A stretch of 64,000 nucleotides of DNA from Candidatus Soleaferrea massiliensis AP7. GTDB taxonomy: Bacteria; Bacillota; Clostridia; Oscillospirales; Ruminococcaceae. The translations under genes were made by a program, and so were the position numbers. Position 1 is the stretch's first letter; each line of letters begins with the position of its first letter. The stretch is from the NCBI RefSeq assembly GCF_000820765.1, contig NZ_CCYH01000036.1:62001-126000 (forward strand), read 5' to 3'. The notes below the pieces were generated by a model, which made no database searches, was not told the origin of the DNA, and saw only the letters and a program-made list of their open reading frames with translations. Positions 1-9,345 of this stretch are shown one piece after another.

Positions 1-742
1 CACGCAGAAGGCCGAGGAGCAGCTTCATCAGCTTCTGCCCGACGCGCGGGTCCTGCGCATGGATATGGATACGACAATGTCCCGCTACGCGCATGAGCGG
101 CTGTTTCAGCAGTTTGCCGACGGGGAATACGACATCCTGATCGGCACGCAGATGGTTGCGAAGGGGCTCAACTTCCCGCGCTGTACACTGGTCGGCGTAC
201 TGAACGCGGATTCTTCCCTGTATGCAAACGACTTCCGCAGTCTGGAAAAGGCATTTTCGCTGTTCACGCAGGTGGTTGGACGCAGCGGCCGCGCTTCCCT
301 GTCCGGACGCGCGTTCATTCAGACCACGGCGCCGGAAAACCCGATCTTCGAACTGGCGGCCCGGCAGGATTACGAGAGCTTCTACCGCGACGAGATCGGG
401 ATGCGCAAGGTCCTGCTCTATCCCCCGTTCTGTGATCTGTGCGTCGTCGGATTTCACGGCGCGTTACAGGAGGAGGTTCGTGAACTCGCCATGACCTTTG
501 CGAGAAGCCTTCTGGATATGGTAAAGACCGCCTATCGAAAACTCCCTTTGCGGCTTTACGGGCCGATTGAATCCTCCGTCCTGCGTGCCAACGGAAAATA
601 CCGTTACAAGCTGATTTTGAAGTGCAGGAACTCGGCGCAGTTCCGTTCTCTCTTAAAAGATGTGGTTTCACAGGTATCCGGTACGCGGCTGTATCAGCAG
701 AACACCGTGTGGATCGACACCAACTACAGCGGCAGCTTCTGA
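1..742 (+). CDS. priA: Primosomal replication helicase PriA, C-terminal part (5' truncated)
   Basis: C-terminal third of PriA, the 3'-to-5' superfamily 2 helicase that restarts collapsed replication forks. The reading frame is open from base 2, so the gene begins before the window; 246 residues are present. Visible are GTQMVAKGLNFP (helicase motif V region) and QVVGRSGR (motif VI with the arginine finger). The upstream in-frame stretch ending in RVLRMDMDTT is also typical of PriA. The zinc-binding and Walker A regions lie outside the window. priA followed by def and fmt is a conserved Firmicute order. The stop at 740-742 is followed by a 361-bp gap before def. Confidence 0.96.
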   Translation, partial: TQKAEEQLHQLLPDARVLRMDMDTTMSRYAHERLFQQFADGEYDILIGTQMVAKGLNFPRCTLVGVLNADSSLYANDFRSLEKAFSLFTQVVGRSGRASLSGRAFIQTTAPENPIFELAARQDYESFYRDEIGMRKVLLYPPFCDLCVVGFHGALQEEVRELAMTFARSLLDMVKTAYRKLPLRLYGPIESSVLRANGKYRYKLILKCRNSAQFRSLLKDVVSQVSGTRLYQQNTVWIDTNYSGSF

Positions 743-1103
743 GAATCGGGGGCCGGATTTTGTTTCTGAAAACACATACCAGCATTCTGTCGGGAACCAT
801 CCTCTCCGCATTGAAAAACCACCGCGGAACGGCGAACCGTTTTATGGATATATCAGCCGGTATGCTTCGATCTCTTTTTCGGGGATACAAACACCGCTTT
901 GAATACGGCCAATCATTCGTATTGCAGCCCGCGCGGATTTGGGTGATGATTCAGATGATCTTCTAAAATATAGGGATTTATTTCGACGTCAGCCGTACTG
1001 TTATGACAGAAAAGTACGGGCACGCAAAAAGTTTTCAAAAAAAGTCATAAAAAAGCAAAAACCAAGTTAAACTGATCAAGTATAAATAGATGGAGGAACA
1101 ACC
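743..1103. other. Intergenic region priA-def, no recognisable content
   Basis: This 361-bp gap holds only short overlapping frames without family resemblance. An A-rich stretch precedes def, and a ribosome binding site, TGGAGGA, lies just before the def start. I see no convincing promoter or terminator. Confidence 0.4.
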
Positions 1104-1571
1104 ATGGCAATCAGGAAAATTCGCATCTTCGGCGAGGATGTTTTGAGAAAACAGAGCAAACCGGTCTCCGAGTTCAATGAACGGCTCTGGACACTGCTGG
1201 AGGATATGGCCGAAACGATGTACGATGCAAACGGCGTGGGGCTGGCGGCCCCGCAGGTCGGCATCCTGCGGCGGGTGGTCGTCATCGATGTGGGCGACGG
1301 GCTCATAGAGCTTATCAACCCGAAGGTTCTCATCGTCGCCGGCAAGCAGAACGGCTCGGAAGGGTGTCTGTCTTTTCCCGGGAAATACGGCATGGTGGAG
1401 CGTCCCATGAAGGTGGTCGTGCAGGCACAGGACCGGTTCGGCAACACCTTCACTATCAAGGGCAAGGAGCTTCTGGCCCGCGCGCTGAGCCATGAGATCG
1501 ACCATCTCAACGGCACGCTGTTTACCGACCTCGCAACAGAGATGCTCGAAGAGGACACGGCTGAGGGTTAA
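1104..1571 (+). CDS. def: Peptide deformylase
   Basis: Removes the N-formyl group from nascent proteins; cytoplasmic metalloenzyme. The 155-residue length is typical for the compact bacterial enzyme. All three family motifs are present in order: GVGLAAPQVG around residue 43, EGCLSFP with the metal-binding cysteine around residue 90, and HEIDHLNG around residues 130-137 with the two metal-binding histidines and the catalytic glutamate. GGAGG sits about 7 bp before the ATG. The gene lies upstream of fmt, which adds the formyl group to initiator tRNA, as in most bacteria. The 316 bp to fmt is longer than usual and may contain a decayed copy of the def 3' end. Confidence 0.97.
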   Translation: MAIRKIRIFGEDVLRKQSKPVSEFNERLWTLLEDMAETMYDANGVGLAAPQVGILRRVVVIDVGDGLIELINPKVLIVAGKQNGSEGCLSFPGKYGMVERPMKVVVQAQDRFGNTFTIKGKELLARALSHEIDHLNGTLFTDLATEMLEEDTAEG

Positions 1572-1887
1572 ACGGCGCTTTCAGGAATGCAGCTTTTGCG
1601 AAGTGAATCCGATACAATTTGTGCTCGGTTTATTCCATTTAACGGCACAGTTGTCAGAGAGACTGCTTGAAGAAGCGGCGCTTCGAAGTAAATCGTCCAC
1701 GCGAAAATTGCACAGCTCAGTTGGCAAAGAGGATGCATTTCAGAACGCATTTACGTGCATCGTCAACGCTTATCCAACGATTTGCCATTGATATTGAATT
1801 GAAGAGAACGGCGGCGCAAAGGAAACGCCGCTTTCCATACATGTTTCGGCAGAATTCGCCGAAGGGATACGGATGTGAGGGAGATAT
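1572..1887. other. Intergenic region def-fmt with a possible decayed copy of the def tail
   Basis: No gene is supported in these 316 bp. Around 1626-1680 the sequence resembles the def 3' end around 1497-1553: both carry an AACGGCAC string, and both are followed about 25-35 bp later by a GCTYGAAGA string. In translation the downstream copy begins FNGTV, against LNGTL in the gene. It is gapped and degenerate, so this is a weak case of the tail duplication that is clear after rlmN and the patatin gene. Confidence 0.3.
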
Positions 1888-2808
1888 ATGAAAATCGTAT
1901 TTATGGGGACACCTGAATTCGCGGTCCCCTGTCTGCAGATGCTCCTGCAGGAGGACTATGATGTCGCCGCCGTCTTTACGCAGCCCGACAAGCCCAAGGG
2001 ACGCGGCTACAAGCTGACGCCGCCGCCGGTCAAGGTGGTGGCTGCAGAAAAGGGCGTTCCGGTCTATCAGCCGTCCAGCTTAAAAAACAACCTTGAAATC
2101 CGCGATGTTCTGATCGGGATGGAACCCGATGTGATCGTCGTGGTCGCCTATGGAAAGATCCTGCCCAAAGAGATTCTGGAAATCCCGCGGCACGGATGTG
2201 TCAACGTACACGCTTCCCTGCTGCCGAAATACCGCGGCGCGGGTCCGATCCAGTGGAGCGTCATCAACGGCGAGCAGGTGAGCGGCGTCACGACCATGTA
2301 TATGGCCGAGGGGCTGGACACCGGCGACATGATTCTGAGCTGTGAAACGCCGATCGGCCCGGATGAAACCGCCGGCGAGCTGCACGACCGCCTTTCGGTG
2401 ATCGGCGCGCAGTGCCTGAAGGAGACGCTCTCCCTGATCGGCAGGGGAACCGCCCCGCGTCAGAAGCAGGACGACAGTCTCTCCTCCTACGCCCCGATGC
2501 TCAACAAGGAGATGGCGGAGATCGATTTCCACAAGCCCGCAGGGACGGTTCACAACCTGATCCGCGGACTCTCCCCCTGGCCGGTTGCGTATACAAAGCT
2601 CGACGGAAAGCTGCTGAAAATCTACCGGTCGCGGATTCTGGAGGACCACAACGGCCTTCCCGGCGAAATCCTTGACGACCGCCGCTTCATCGTCGCCTGC
2701 CAGAACGGCGCGATTGAATTCCTTGAAGTGCAGCTCGAAGGCTCCAAACGCATGCGCACCGAAGACTTTCTCAGGGGAAAACAGATACAAAAGGGTGAGA
2801 TCCTTTAG
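1888..2808 (+). CDS. fmt: Methionyl-tRNA formyltransferase
   Basis: Transfers a formyl group from 10-formyl-tetrahydrofolate to the methionine of initiator tRNA. At 306 residues it has the normal two-domain size. The N-terminus MKIVFMGTPEFAVP is the family signature. Asn106 and His108, in NVHASLLPKYRGAGP, match the catalytic Asn and His; the partner Asp lies in EGLDTGDM near residue 144. The C-terminal part, from about residue 205, is the OB-like tRNA-binding domain (NLIRGLSPWP). GAGGGAGA precedes the ATG at a good distance. It functions with def just upstream. Confidence 0.97.
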   Translation: MKIVFMGTPEFAVPCLQMLLQEDYDVAAVFTQPDKPKGRGYKLTPPPVKVVAAEKGVPVYQPSSLKNNLEIRDVLIGMEPDVIVVVAYGKILPKEILEIPRHGCVNVHASLLPKYRGAGPIQWSVINGEQVSGVTTMYMAEGLDTGDMILSCETPIGPDETAGELHDRLSVIGAQCLKETLSLIGRGTAPRQKQDDSLSSYAPMLNKEMAEIDFHKPAGTVHNLIRGLSPWPVAYTKLDGKLLKIYRSRILEDHNGLPGEILDDRRFIVACQNGAIEFLEVQLEGSKRMRTEDFLRGKQIQKGEIL

Positions 2809-2933
2809 TATTTCCATGAAAAAAGATTGCATCTGTCAAAAGGTTTTCTCAATAGTGTTATACATACCCGCCGGCCCAAACCGGCTGCCGGGCATTCCCT
2901 ATAAACATCTATGATAAGAAAGGATTTTGATTG

Positions 2934-3641
2934 ATGAGATTTGGATGGTTCTATCTGGACATCTACTATATTGTTCTGATCATTCCAGCCATGATTCTTG
3001 CACTGTACGCACAGTTTCGCGTAAAAAGCACCTTTCACCGCTACCAGACGGTCTACAGCTCCCGCGGTATGACCGGCGCCGACGTCGCGCAGAAGATCCT
3101 TGCGGACAACGGTCTGCACCATGTCCGCATCGAGCGGACCGCGGGGAACCTGACCGACCACTACGACCCGCGCCATCAGGTGCTGCGCCTGTCCGAAACG
3201 GTATATGACAGCACCTCGGTCGCCGCGGCCGGCGTCGCTGCCCATGAGGTCGGCCACGCGATCCAGCACGCCAACAGCTATCTGCCGCTCAAATTCCGGA
3301 ATGCGATCATTCCGGTCACCAATATCGGCTCCACCCTGTCGTTTCCGCTGATCATTGCGGGTATCATCTTTTCATACTCGCCGCTGATCTACATTGGCAT
3401 TGTTCTGTTCGCCCTTGTCGCGCTCTTTCAGCTCATCACGCTGCCCGTTGAATTCAACGCCAGCAGCCGCGCGCTGCGCACATTGGAGATGGATGACATC
3501 CTGGCCGGTTCCGAGCTGACCGGCGCCAAAAAGGTTCTGCGGGCAGCCGCGCTGACCTATGTCGCCGCGCTGATCACCAGCCTGGCACAGCTTTTAAGAC
3601 TGATATTATTGTTTGGAAACAACAGGAATAGGGGTAACTGA
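2934..3641 (+). CDS. Membrane zinc metallopeptidase, YugP-like
   Basis: A 235-residue integral membrane protein of the neutral zinc metallopeptidase family typified by B. subtilis YugP; substrate unknown. An N-terminal membrane helix (residues about 5-27, IYYIVLIIPAMILALYAQF) is followed by the zinc motif HEVGHAIQH around residues 103-111. Two further hydrophobic segments (IIAGIIFSYSPLIYIGIVLF and LFQLITLPVEFNA) come next. The ATG at 2934 is preferred, with AGAAAGGA 9 bp upstream; an in-frame TTG at 2931 is possible. The stop TGA shares its last base with the rsmB start ATG, so translation is coupled. Its place between fmt and rsmB is common in Clostridia. Confidence 0.9.
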   Translation: MRFGWFYLDIYYIVLIIPAMILALYAQFRVKSTFHRYQTVYSSRGMTGADVAQKILADNGLHHVRIERTAGNLTDHYDPRHQVLRLSETVYDSTSVAAAGVAAHEVGHAIQHANSYLPLKFRNAIIPVTNIGSTLSFPLIIAGIIFSYSPLIYIGIVLFALVALFQLITLPVEFNASSRALRTLEMDDILAGSELTGAKKVLRAAALTYVAALITSLAQLLRLILLFGNNRNRGN

Positions 3642-4990
3642 TGAAGACAAAAAGAACAAGATCGGCACGCCAGACCGTCGTGGACGCTCTGATCAAAGTA
3701 AATGAAACCGGCGGATATTCCAACATCGTGATCGACAAGCTGCTGGAGAAAAGCGAGCTGTCCGCACAGGATAAAAGCTTTGCAACCATGCTGTTTTACG
3801 GCGTTCTGGAACGCAAGATCACGCTTGACTATATGATTGCAAAAAAATCGAACGTCTCCGCCTCCCAGATATCCAGGGAGGTGCGGGAAATTCTGCGCTC
3901 AGGCTGTTACCAGCTCTTCTACATGGATTCGGTGCCGGACAGCGCCGCCGTGAACGAGAGCGTGCAGCTTGCGAAAAATATGGGACGCTCCAAGGCGGCC
4001 GGCTTCATCAACGCCGTGATGCGCGCGATGATCCGTGATGAAAAGAAGGTGCAGCTTCCAAGCATCCATGCATCAAAATCCCTGCACTACAGCGTCAAAT
4101 ATTCCTGCCCGCAGTGGCTCATCGAGATGTGGACCGAAGCCTACGGCGAGGAAAAAACCATTCAGGTGCTGGAATCCTCGATCGGCAAGCCGCCGGTCTT
4201 CGCACGGGTCAACAGCCTGAAAACTACGGCTGAGGAACTCGTTCAAAAGCTGCAGGACAAAGGCATTGAGGCCAGCGTTTACGAACATCTCCCATACTGC
4301 GTCAAACTTGGACGCACCGGCGACATCCTGGCGCTGGAGGAGTTCCAGAACGGGGAGTTCCACATCCAGGATCTCTCCTCCCAATACTGCTGCTGCGCGC
4401 TGGATGCGAAACCCGGAGAACGGATTATCGACCTGTGCGCCGCGCCCGGCGGGAAGGCCTTTACCGTCGCGCAGTATATGCAGGACAAGGGCAGTCTGCT
4501 TGCCTGCGACATCTACCGCAACAAGCTGAACCTGATCCGCAACGGCGCAGTCCGGCTGGATATCCACTGCATCGACCACATCGTCAACGACGCGTCGGTG
4601 CCGAACAACCAGCTGGGCGACTTCGACCGGGTTCTGTGCGACGTCCCCTGCTCCGGGCTGGGCATCATCCGCCGCAAGCCCGAGATCAAATACAAGGACC
4701 CGGCGCAGCTGGAAAACCTGCCGGATATCCAGTTTAAGATTCTGCAAAACGCCGCGAAGTATCTGAAGGTCGGCGGCAGGCTGATCTATTCGACCTGCGC
4801 GCTGAACCCGAAGGAGAACGACGAGGTCGTGGCAAGATTCCTGGAGAACAACGGAAATTTCAAAGCCGTAGAGCTGCCTGAACAGCTGGACCGCTTTAAA
4901 ACGAAGCCGGACGGCTATAAGGTGACGCTCTTCCCAGACGAAAACGCTTCGGACGGCTTTTTCATCTGCTGTCTGGAAAAGATGTGGTGA
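3641..4990 (+). CDS. rsmB: 16S rRNA (cytosine-967-C5)-methyltransferase RsmB
   Basis: Methylates C967 of 16S rRNA with S-adenosylmethionine. The 449 residues split into a NusB-like RNA-binding domain (about 1-135) and a Rossmann methyltransferase domain. Visible are LCAAPGGKAF (SAM binding), DVPCSGLGIIRRKPEIKY with the cysteine used for product release around residue 337, and YSTCALNPKEND with the nucleophilic cysteine near residue 386. Both cysteines are intact, so it should be active. It overlaps the metallopeptidase gene by one base (TGATG) and is followed after 4 bases by rlmN, so the three form one operon. Confidence 0.96.
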   Translation: MKTKRTRSARQTVVDALIKVNETGGYSNIVIDKLLEKSELSAQDKSFATMLFYGVLERKITLDYMIAKKSNVSASQISREVREILRSGCYQLFYMDSVPDSAAVNESVQLAKNMGRSKAAGFINAVMRAMIRDEKKVQLPSIHASKSLHYSVKYSCPQWLIEMWTEAYGEEKTIQVLESSIGKPPVFARVNSLKTTAEELVQKLQDKGIEASVYEHLPYCVKLGRTGDILALEEFQNGEFHIQDLSSQYCCCALDAKPGERIIDLCAAPGGKAFTVAQYMQDKGSLLACDIYRNKLNLIRNGAVRLDIHCIDHIVNDASVPNNQLGDFDRVLCDVPCSGLGIIRRKPEIKYKDPAQLENLPDIQFKILQNAAKYLKVGGRLIYSTCALNPKENDEVVARFLENNGNFKAVELPEQLDRFKTKPDGYKVTLFPDENASDGFFICCLEKMW

Positions 4991-4994
4991 GCAA

Positions 4995-6029
4995 TTGAAG
5001 AAGACCGATATCAAATCCCTGACGCTGGGGGAACTGTCTGTGCTGCTGGGGGAGCTGGGACAGCCCGTCTTCCGCGCCAGGCAGATCTATAAATGGCTGC
5101 ATCAGAAGATGGTGTGCTCCTTCGATGAGATGAGCGATCTGTCGCTGAATCTGCGTGAACAACTGAAGGAACTGTTTTATATCAACGCTGTCTCAATTCA
5201 GCGAAAGCTTGTTTCCAAGCTGGACGGCACCACCAAATATCTGATGAAGCTTTCGGACGGCCAGCTGATCGAGGCCGTGCTGATGCGGTACAAATATGGA
5301 AACAGCGTATGCATCTCGACCCAGGCGGGCTGCCGGATGGGCTGCAAGTTCTGCGCTTCGACGCTGCGCGGGCGGGAACGCAACCTGCTTCCGAGCGAAA
5401 TGCTCGACGAGATCATGGCTGTCGCGCGCGACACCGGCGAGCGGGTTTCCCACGCGGTGCTGATGGGCATCGGAGAGCCGCTCGACAATTACGACAACGT
5501 GGTGCGGTTCCTTGAGCTGCTGTCCTCCCCTGACGGGATGAATATGAGCCTGCGGCATGTATCCCTTTCAACCTGCGGGCTGGTGGACCGCATCTATGAT
5601 TTGATGGAACTGAATCTGGGGCTGACCCTTTCCATCTCGCTGCACGCGCCGAACGATGAAATCCGCAGCCGGATCATGCCGGTCAACCGGAAATGGAAGG
5701 TCGACGAGCTGCTGGATGCCTGCCGGCGTTACTTTGACAAGACCGGGCGGCGCATCTCCTTCGAATACACCCTGATCGACGGCGTCAACGACAGCGAACG
5801 CTGCGCAAGGGAGCTTGCTTCGAAGCTGCGCGGCATGAACTGCCATGTCAACTTGATTCCGGTCAACAATGTCCGGGAAACCGCATTTCGGAAAAGCTCT
5901 CAGCTTTCCATCAGGCAGTTCCAGGAGGTCTTGACCAAACAGAAGATCAACGCAACCATCCGCCGGGAGCTTGGGGCCGACATCAACGCAGCCTGCGGAC
6001 AGCTCCGCTATGAACAGGCCGAAAGCTGA
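4995..6029 (+). CDS. rlmN: Dual-specificity 23S rRNA/tRNA adenine-C2 methyltransferase RlmN
   Basis: Radical SAM enzyme that methylates A2503 of 23S rRNA and A37 of some tRNAs at carbon 2. At 344 residues it is full length. The iron-sulfur motif is CRMGCKFC, cysteines 113, 117 and 120. Further family blocks are GIGEPLDNYDNV, LSISLHAPND and INATIRRELGADINAACGQL near the C-terminus. The start is an inferred TTG, with a weak GGTGAG overlapping the rsmB stop region. The last ~35 bases and the downstream sequence are repeated in tandem twice more (see repeat at 5995-6206). stp and prkC follow, as in many Clostridia. Confidence 0.95.
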   Translation: MKKTDIKSLTLGELSVLLGELGQPVFRARQIYKWLHQKMVCSFDEMSDLSLNLREQLKELFYINAVSIQRKLVSKLDGTTKYLMKLSDGQLIEAVLMRYKYGNSVCISTQAGCRMGCKFCASTLRGRERNLLPSEMLDEIMAVARDTGERVSHAVLMGIGEPLDNYDNVVRFLELLSSPDGMNMSLRHVSLSTCGLVDRIYDLMELNLGLTLSISLHAPNDEIRSRIMPVNRKWKVDELLDACRRYFDKTGRRISFEYTLIDGVNDSERCARELASKLRGMNCHVNLIPVNNVRETAFRKSSQLSIRQFQEVLTKQKINATIRRELGADINAACGQLRYEQAES

Positions 6030-6206
6030 AGGAAGTGGATACTGCTGACATGAGAAACTTCTGCTGCGGTCAGCTTCGCTGTAAACAGGCCGAAACATGA
6101 CAGAAATGCTTCTGATAATGCCGGAAGCCTCTGCTATGGTCAGCTTTGCTGTGAACGGGCCGAAACATGACAGAAATGCTTCTGATGACACCGAAATATT
6201 GCCAGT
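5995..6206 (+). repeat. Three tandem copies (70-71 bp) of the rlmN 3' tail
   Basis: Unit 1 starts inside rlmN at 5995, unit 2 at 6066 and unit 3 at 6136. Units 2 and 3 are near-identical for about 45 bases (GGTCAGCTTYGCTGT, then GGCCGAAACATGACAGAAAT). In translation the rlmN end CGQLRYEQAES-stop is echoed as CGQLRCKQAET-stop and CYGQLCCERAET-stop, so the copied sequence clearly derives from the gene's end. Unit 1 is more diverged beyond its stop codon. Confidence 0.85.
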
Positions 6207-6590
6207 CTGCTTCCCTGAGACAAGCAGCATCCATGAGGATTTCATTTCCAGTCAACAGAGCATGGACTGACAACTGCCGTACAGATTCCTGATGAAAGGC
6301 GTCTGCCGCCGTCTTAAAGATATTGGGTAAAGCGGTGGCTAAACAGGCCCGTGCTGCCAATGAAAAATATTCAGCGGCTGCTTTCCATTTAATGAATGAA
6401 AACAAAGCTGCCAATTACATCCGTCTTCTGAAAGCAAAACTGTCATCCGTATCAATCCGCGATACCTTTTATACGGCATAACAGCCGACACACCATAGAA
6501 CAACGGTGGTTTTACTGACGAAACCATGCAAAATCCAATGACATCCCAGCACCCGTATCGCCCTGGCGGGCGGCGGACACTTTGTACAAA
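6207..6590. other. Intergenic region before stp, no recognisable gene
   Basis: Below the rlmN tail copies the gap continues for about 390 bp without a supported gene. CCGTAT and ATACGG near 6447-6475 form a loose inverted repeat of no clear meaning. A strong ribosome binding site for stp follows at 6591-6597. Confidence 0.35.
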
Positions 6591-6604
6591 AGGAGGGAAC
6601 CGAA

Positions 6605-7336
6605 TTGCTTAGAGTGAAAGGAGCAACTGACACAGGAAAAACCAGACCAAACAACGAAGACAGCTTCAATTATGGATATCTATGCGATGACTCCGTTTGG
6701 GCAATTGTCTGCGACGGCATGGGGGGCGCAAATGCAGGGCATATCGCCAGCAAAACGACCGTTGATCTGGTCACCGAAAGCATCCAGAGCAATTACAAGC
6801 CTCAGATGGATGATAATTCCATCCGCAACCTGATCCTGACAGCCATCAACAAGGCCAACAGCCTGGTCTTTGACATGGCGGCAAAAGATCAGGCGCTTTC
6901 CGGCATGGGCACAACCGTGGTGGTGTGCATCGTCCGAAACGGCATGCTACATATCGCGCATGCGGGCGACAGCCGTGCCTACATTCTCGGCGACGTCGCC
7001 AACCGGCAGATCACAGAGGACCACACGGTGGTGCAGTATCTGCTCAACCATGGAGAGATCACATCCGAGCAGGCTGAGAACCACCCGCAGAAGCATTACA
7101 TCACGCGGGCGGTCGGGGTGGAAGCCGAGCTCGACATCGATTATAACGAATTGTCCGTTTCGGAGCACGACATCATCCTGATCTGCACCGACGGACTCAG
7201 CAACCACATCAATGACTTTGAAATGTCCCAGATTGTAACCAGGGAAAACTTTGAACACTGTGCGGATGAACTGATTGAAAAGGCAAACGCATCCGGCGGC
7301 ACGGACAACATTACAGTCGTCGTAATCGCAGAATAA
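6605..7336 (+). CDS. stp: PP2C-family Ser/Thr phosphatase (Stp/PrpC)
   Basis: Metal-dependent protein phosphatase that removes phosphate from targets of the neighbouring kinase PrkC; cytoplasmic. The 243 residues carry the PP2C blocks in order: TRPNNEDSF, CDGMGGANAG (metal-binding Asp), HAGDSRAYI, ITEDHT, ICTDGLSN and GGTDNITVVV (last metal Asp). The start is a TTG, supported by AGGAGGG seven bases upstream. The gene ends 17 bp before prkC with a GAGGTGA ribosome binding site between, so the phosphatase and kinase are co-transcribed, as in most Firmicutes. Confidence 0.95.
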   Translation: MLRVKGATDTGKTRPNNEDSFNYGYLCDDSVWAIVCDGMGGANAGHIASKTTVDLVTESIQSNYKPQMDDNSIRNLILTAINKANSLVFDMAAKDQALSGMGTTVVVCIVRNGMLHIAHAGDSRAYILGDVANRQITEDHTVVQYLLNHGEITSEQAENHPQKHYITRAVGVEAELDIDYNELSVSEHDIILICTDGLSNHINDFEMSQIVTRENFEHCADELIEKANASGGTDNITVVVIAE

Positions 7337-7353
7337 TGAAGAGGTGAACGATA

Positions 7354-9333
7354 GTGGATAAATACATCGGAAGAAAACTGGACGGCCGCTATGAAGTGAT
7401 GGAGCTCATCGGTGTCGGCGGCATGGCAAACGTCTACAAGGGCTACGACGTCATTGATGAAAAGACCGTCGCCATCAAGATCCTGAAGGATGAATTCGCG
7501 GACAACGACGAATTCCTGCGGCGGTTCAAAAACGAATCCAAGGCGATTGCGGTGCTGTCGCACAAAAACATCATCAAGATTTACGACGTGGTGTTTACCG
7601 ACACGCTGCATGCCATCGTGATGGAATACATCGACGGCATCACGCTCAAGGAATACATGCAGCAAAAGGGACGGCTCACCATCAAGGAGTCTCTTTACTT
7701 CACCCTGCAGATCCTGAGGGCGCTGCAGCAGGCGCACGATAACGGCATTGTGCACCGCGACATGAAGCCGCAGAACATCATGGTGCTCAAGGACGGCACG
7801 ATCAAGGTCATGGACTTCGGCATCGCGCGGTTTGCGCGCAACGAGGTCAAAACGCTCACCGACAAGGCGCTCGGTTCGGTGCATTATATGAGTCCCGAGC
7901 AGGCGCAGGGCGGCGTGACCGACGACAAGACCGACATTTACTCGGTCGGCGTCATGCTCTTTGAGATGGTCACCGGTGTGCTGCCGTTTGAGGCGGACAG
8001 CCCGGTTTCGGTGGCGATCAAGCAGATCGAGGCGGTCGCGAAGAAGCCGCGCGAGATCAACCCGAACATCCCGGAAGGCCTGGAACAGATCATCGAGAAG
8101 GCCATGCAGAAGAACCCGGCCTACCGGTATCAGTCCGCCGTATCCATGCTGATGGATCTGGAGGAATTTAAACAGGACCCGACCGTTACATTCAACTATT
8201 CATACTACGTAGATGAGGAGCCGACTATGTATTACGCACCGCAGAATAACGGATTCGACGTGGATCCGCTGGAACCCCAGGACAATGAAAATGAAGAGGA
8301 AGAATCCGAAGAAGGGAAGAAGAAAAAAACCGTTCCGATCCTGCTGGGCATCGTGTCGGTCGTCGTCTTCGCCGCGATCCTCTTCATCATCGGCATCTTT
8401 GTGTTCGGCAACCCGTTTGCAACCAACGCGGACGTGGAGCTTCCGAACTTTGTCGGCATGAAATACGACGAGGTCGTATCGGATACCGAAAAATACCCGT
8501 TCCAGTTCGAGGTCATCGAACACGATTACAATGACAAATATGAAAAGGGCGAAATCTATGAGCAGAAGCCGAAGGCCGGTAAGACTGTCAAGGAGAACTC
8601 GACGGTCCAGATCAAGGTCAGCGACGGCAAGAAGCAGGTCAAGATGCCCGACGTCGTGAACAAGAAGAAGGAAGACGCCATCGCGGAACTGAAGAAGGCG
8701 GGCCTTGAGGTCAAGGAAGAGCAGGAATACAACGACACCATCACCGAGGGCTTTGTCACCAAGACCACCCCGGAGAAGGATACCGAGATCGATTCCGGCA
8801 CCCAGGTCACAATCTACATCAGCCTGGGCGCGGAGGAAAAGCTGACGACGGTTCCAAGTCTTACCGGCATCTCGCAGGATGAGGCCCAGCGCCGCATCGA
8901 ACAGAACAACCTGCGGGTCGGCTCGGTCAAATATAAAGACAGCAGCGAAGCCAAGGACACCGTTCTGGAACAGAGCCCGAGCTACGGCGACACCGTACCG
9001 GAGGACACCTACGTCAATCTGGTCCTCAGCTCCGGCAAGCCGGCTGAGAATTCGGTTACCCTCACCATCAACCTCCCGACCCAGCTTGAGGACATTCAGC
9101 GGATTGTCGGCCTTGTGGAGGGTTCCGTACAGATTGAGGAACGGGTCGTTCCAAGCATTGCGAAGACCTGGAAGCCGACCTTTACAGGTTCCGGCACCAA
9201 GCAGGTTCAGATTCAGATCGGCGGCACGCTGTACCAGCAGTTCAACGTGAACTTCGACAGCGGCACCTACCAGATGACGGTCGACAATTCCGCCGAGTTC
9301 AGTAGCACGAAGCCTGTTGAATCGCAATCATAA
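7354..9333 (+). CDS. prkC: PASTA-domain Ser/Thr protein kinase (PrkC/StkP type)
   Basis: Transmembrane kinase that senses peptidoglycan or lipid II and phosphorylates cytoplasmic targets. The 659 residues hold a full kinase domain (about 1-270: glycine loop IGVGGMANVYKG, VAIK lysine, HRDMKPQN, DFGIARF, MSPEQA), an acidic/lysine-rich linker, one membrane helix (about 326-350, VPILLGIVSVVVFAAILFII) and three extracellular PASTA repeats beginning near residues 360, 428 and 497. A further beta-rich C-terminal segment (about 568-659) lies beyond the last PASTA. All catalytic residues are intact, unlike the second kinase-like gene at 18917-20788. GTG start with GAGGTGA upstream. Confidence 0.96.
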   Translation: MDKYIGRKLDGRYEVMELIGVGGMANVYKGYDVIDEKTVAIKILKDEFADNDEFLRRFKNESKAIAVLSHKNIIKIYDVVFTDTLHAIVMEYIDGITLKEYMQQKGRLTIKESLYFTLQILRALQQAHDNGIVHRDMKPQNIMVLKDGTIKVMDFGIARFARNEVKTLTDKALGSVHYMSPEQAQGGVTDDKTDIYSVGVMLFEMVTGVLPFEADSPVSVAIKQIEAVAKKPREINPNIPEGLEQIIEKAMQKNPAYRYQSAVSMLMDLEEFKQDPTVTFNYSYYVDEEPTMYYAPQNNGFDVDPLEPQDNENEEEESEEGKKKKTVPILLGIVSVVVFAAILFIIGIFVFGNPFATNADVELPNFVGMKYDEVVSDTEKYPFQFEVIEHDYNDKYEKGEIYEQKPKAGKTVKENSTVQIKVSDGKKQVKMPDVVNKKKEDAIAELKKAGLEVKEEQEYNDTITEGFVTKTTPEKDTEIDSGTQVTIYISLGAEEKLTTVPSLTGISQDEAQRRIEQNNLRVGSVKYKDSSEAKDTVLEQSPSYGDTVPEDTYVNLVLSSGKPAENSVTLTINLPTQLEDIQRIVGLVEGSVQIEERVVPSIAKTWKPTFTGSGTKQVQIQIGGTLYQQFNVNFDSGTYQMTVDNSAEFSSTKPVESQS

Positions 9334-9345
9334 AGGAATAACTCT

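Noticed and set aside
1081-1086. TATAAA as the -10 element of a def promoter
   Set aside because: It would start transcription at or after the ribosome binding site, and no -35 element is at the right distance.
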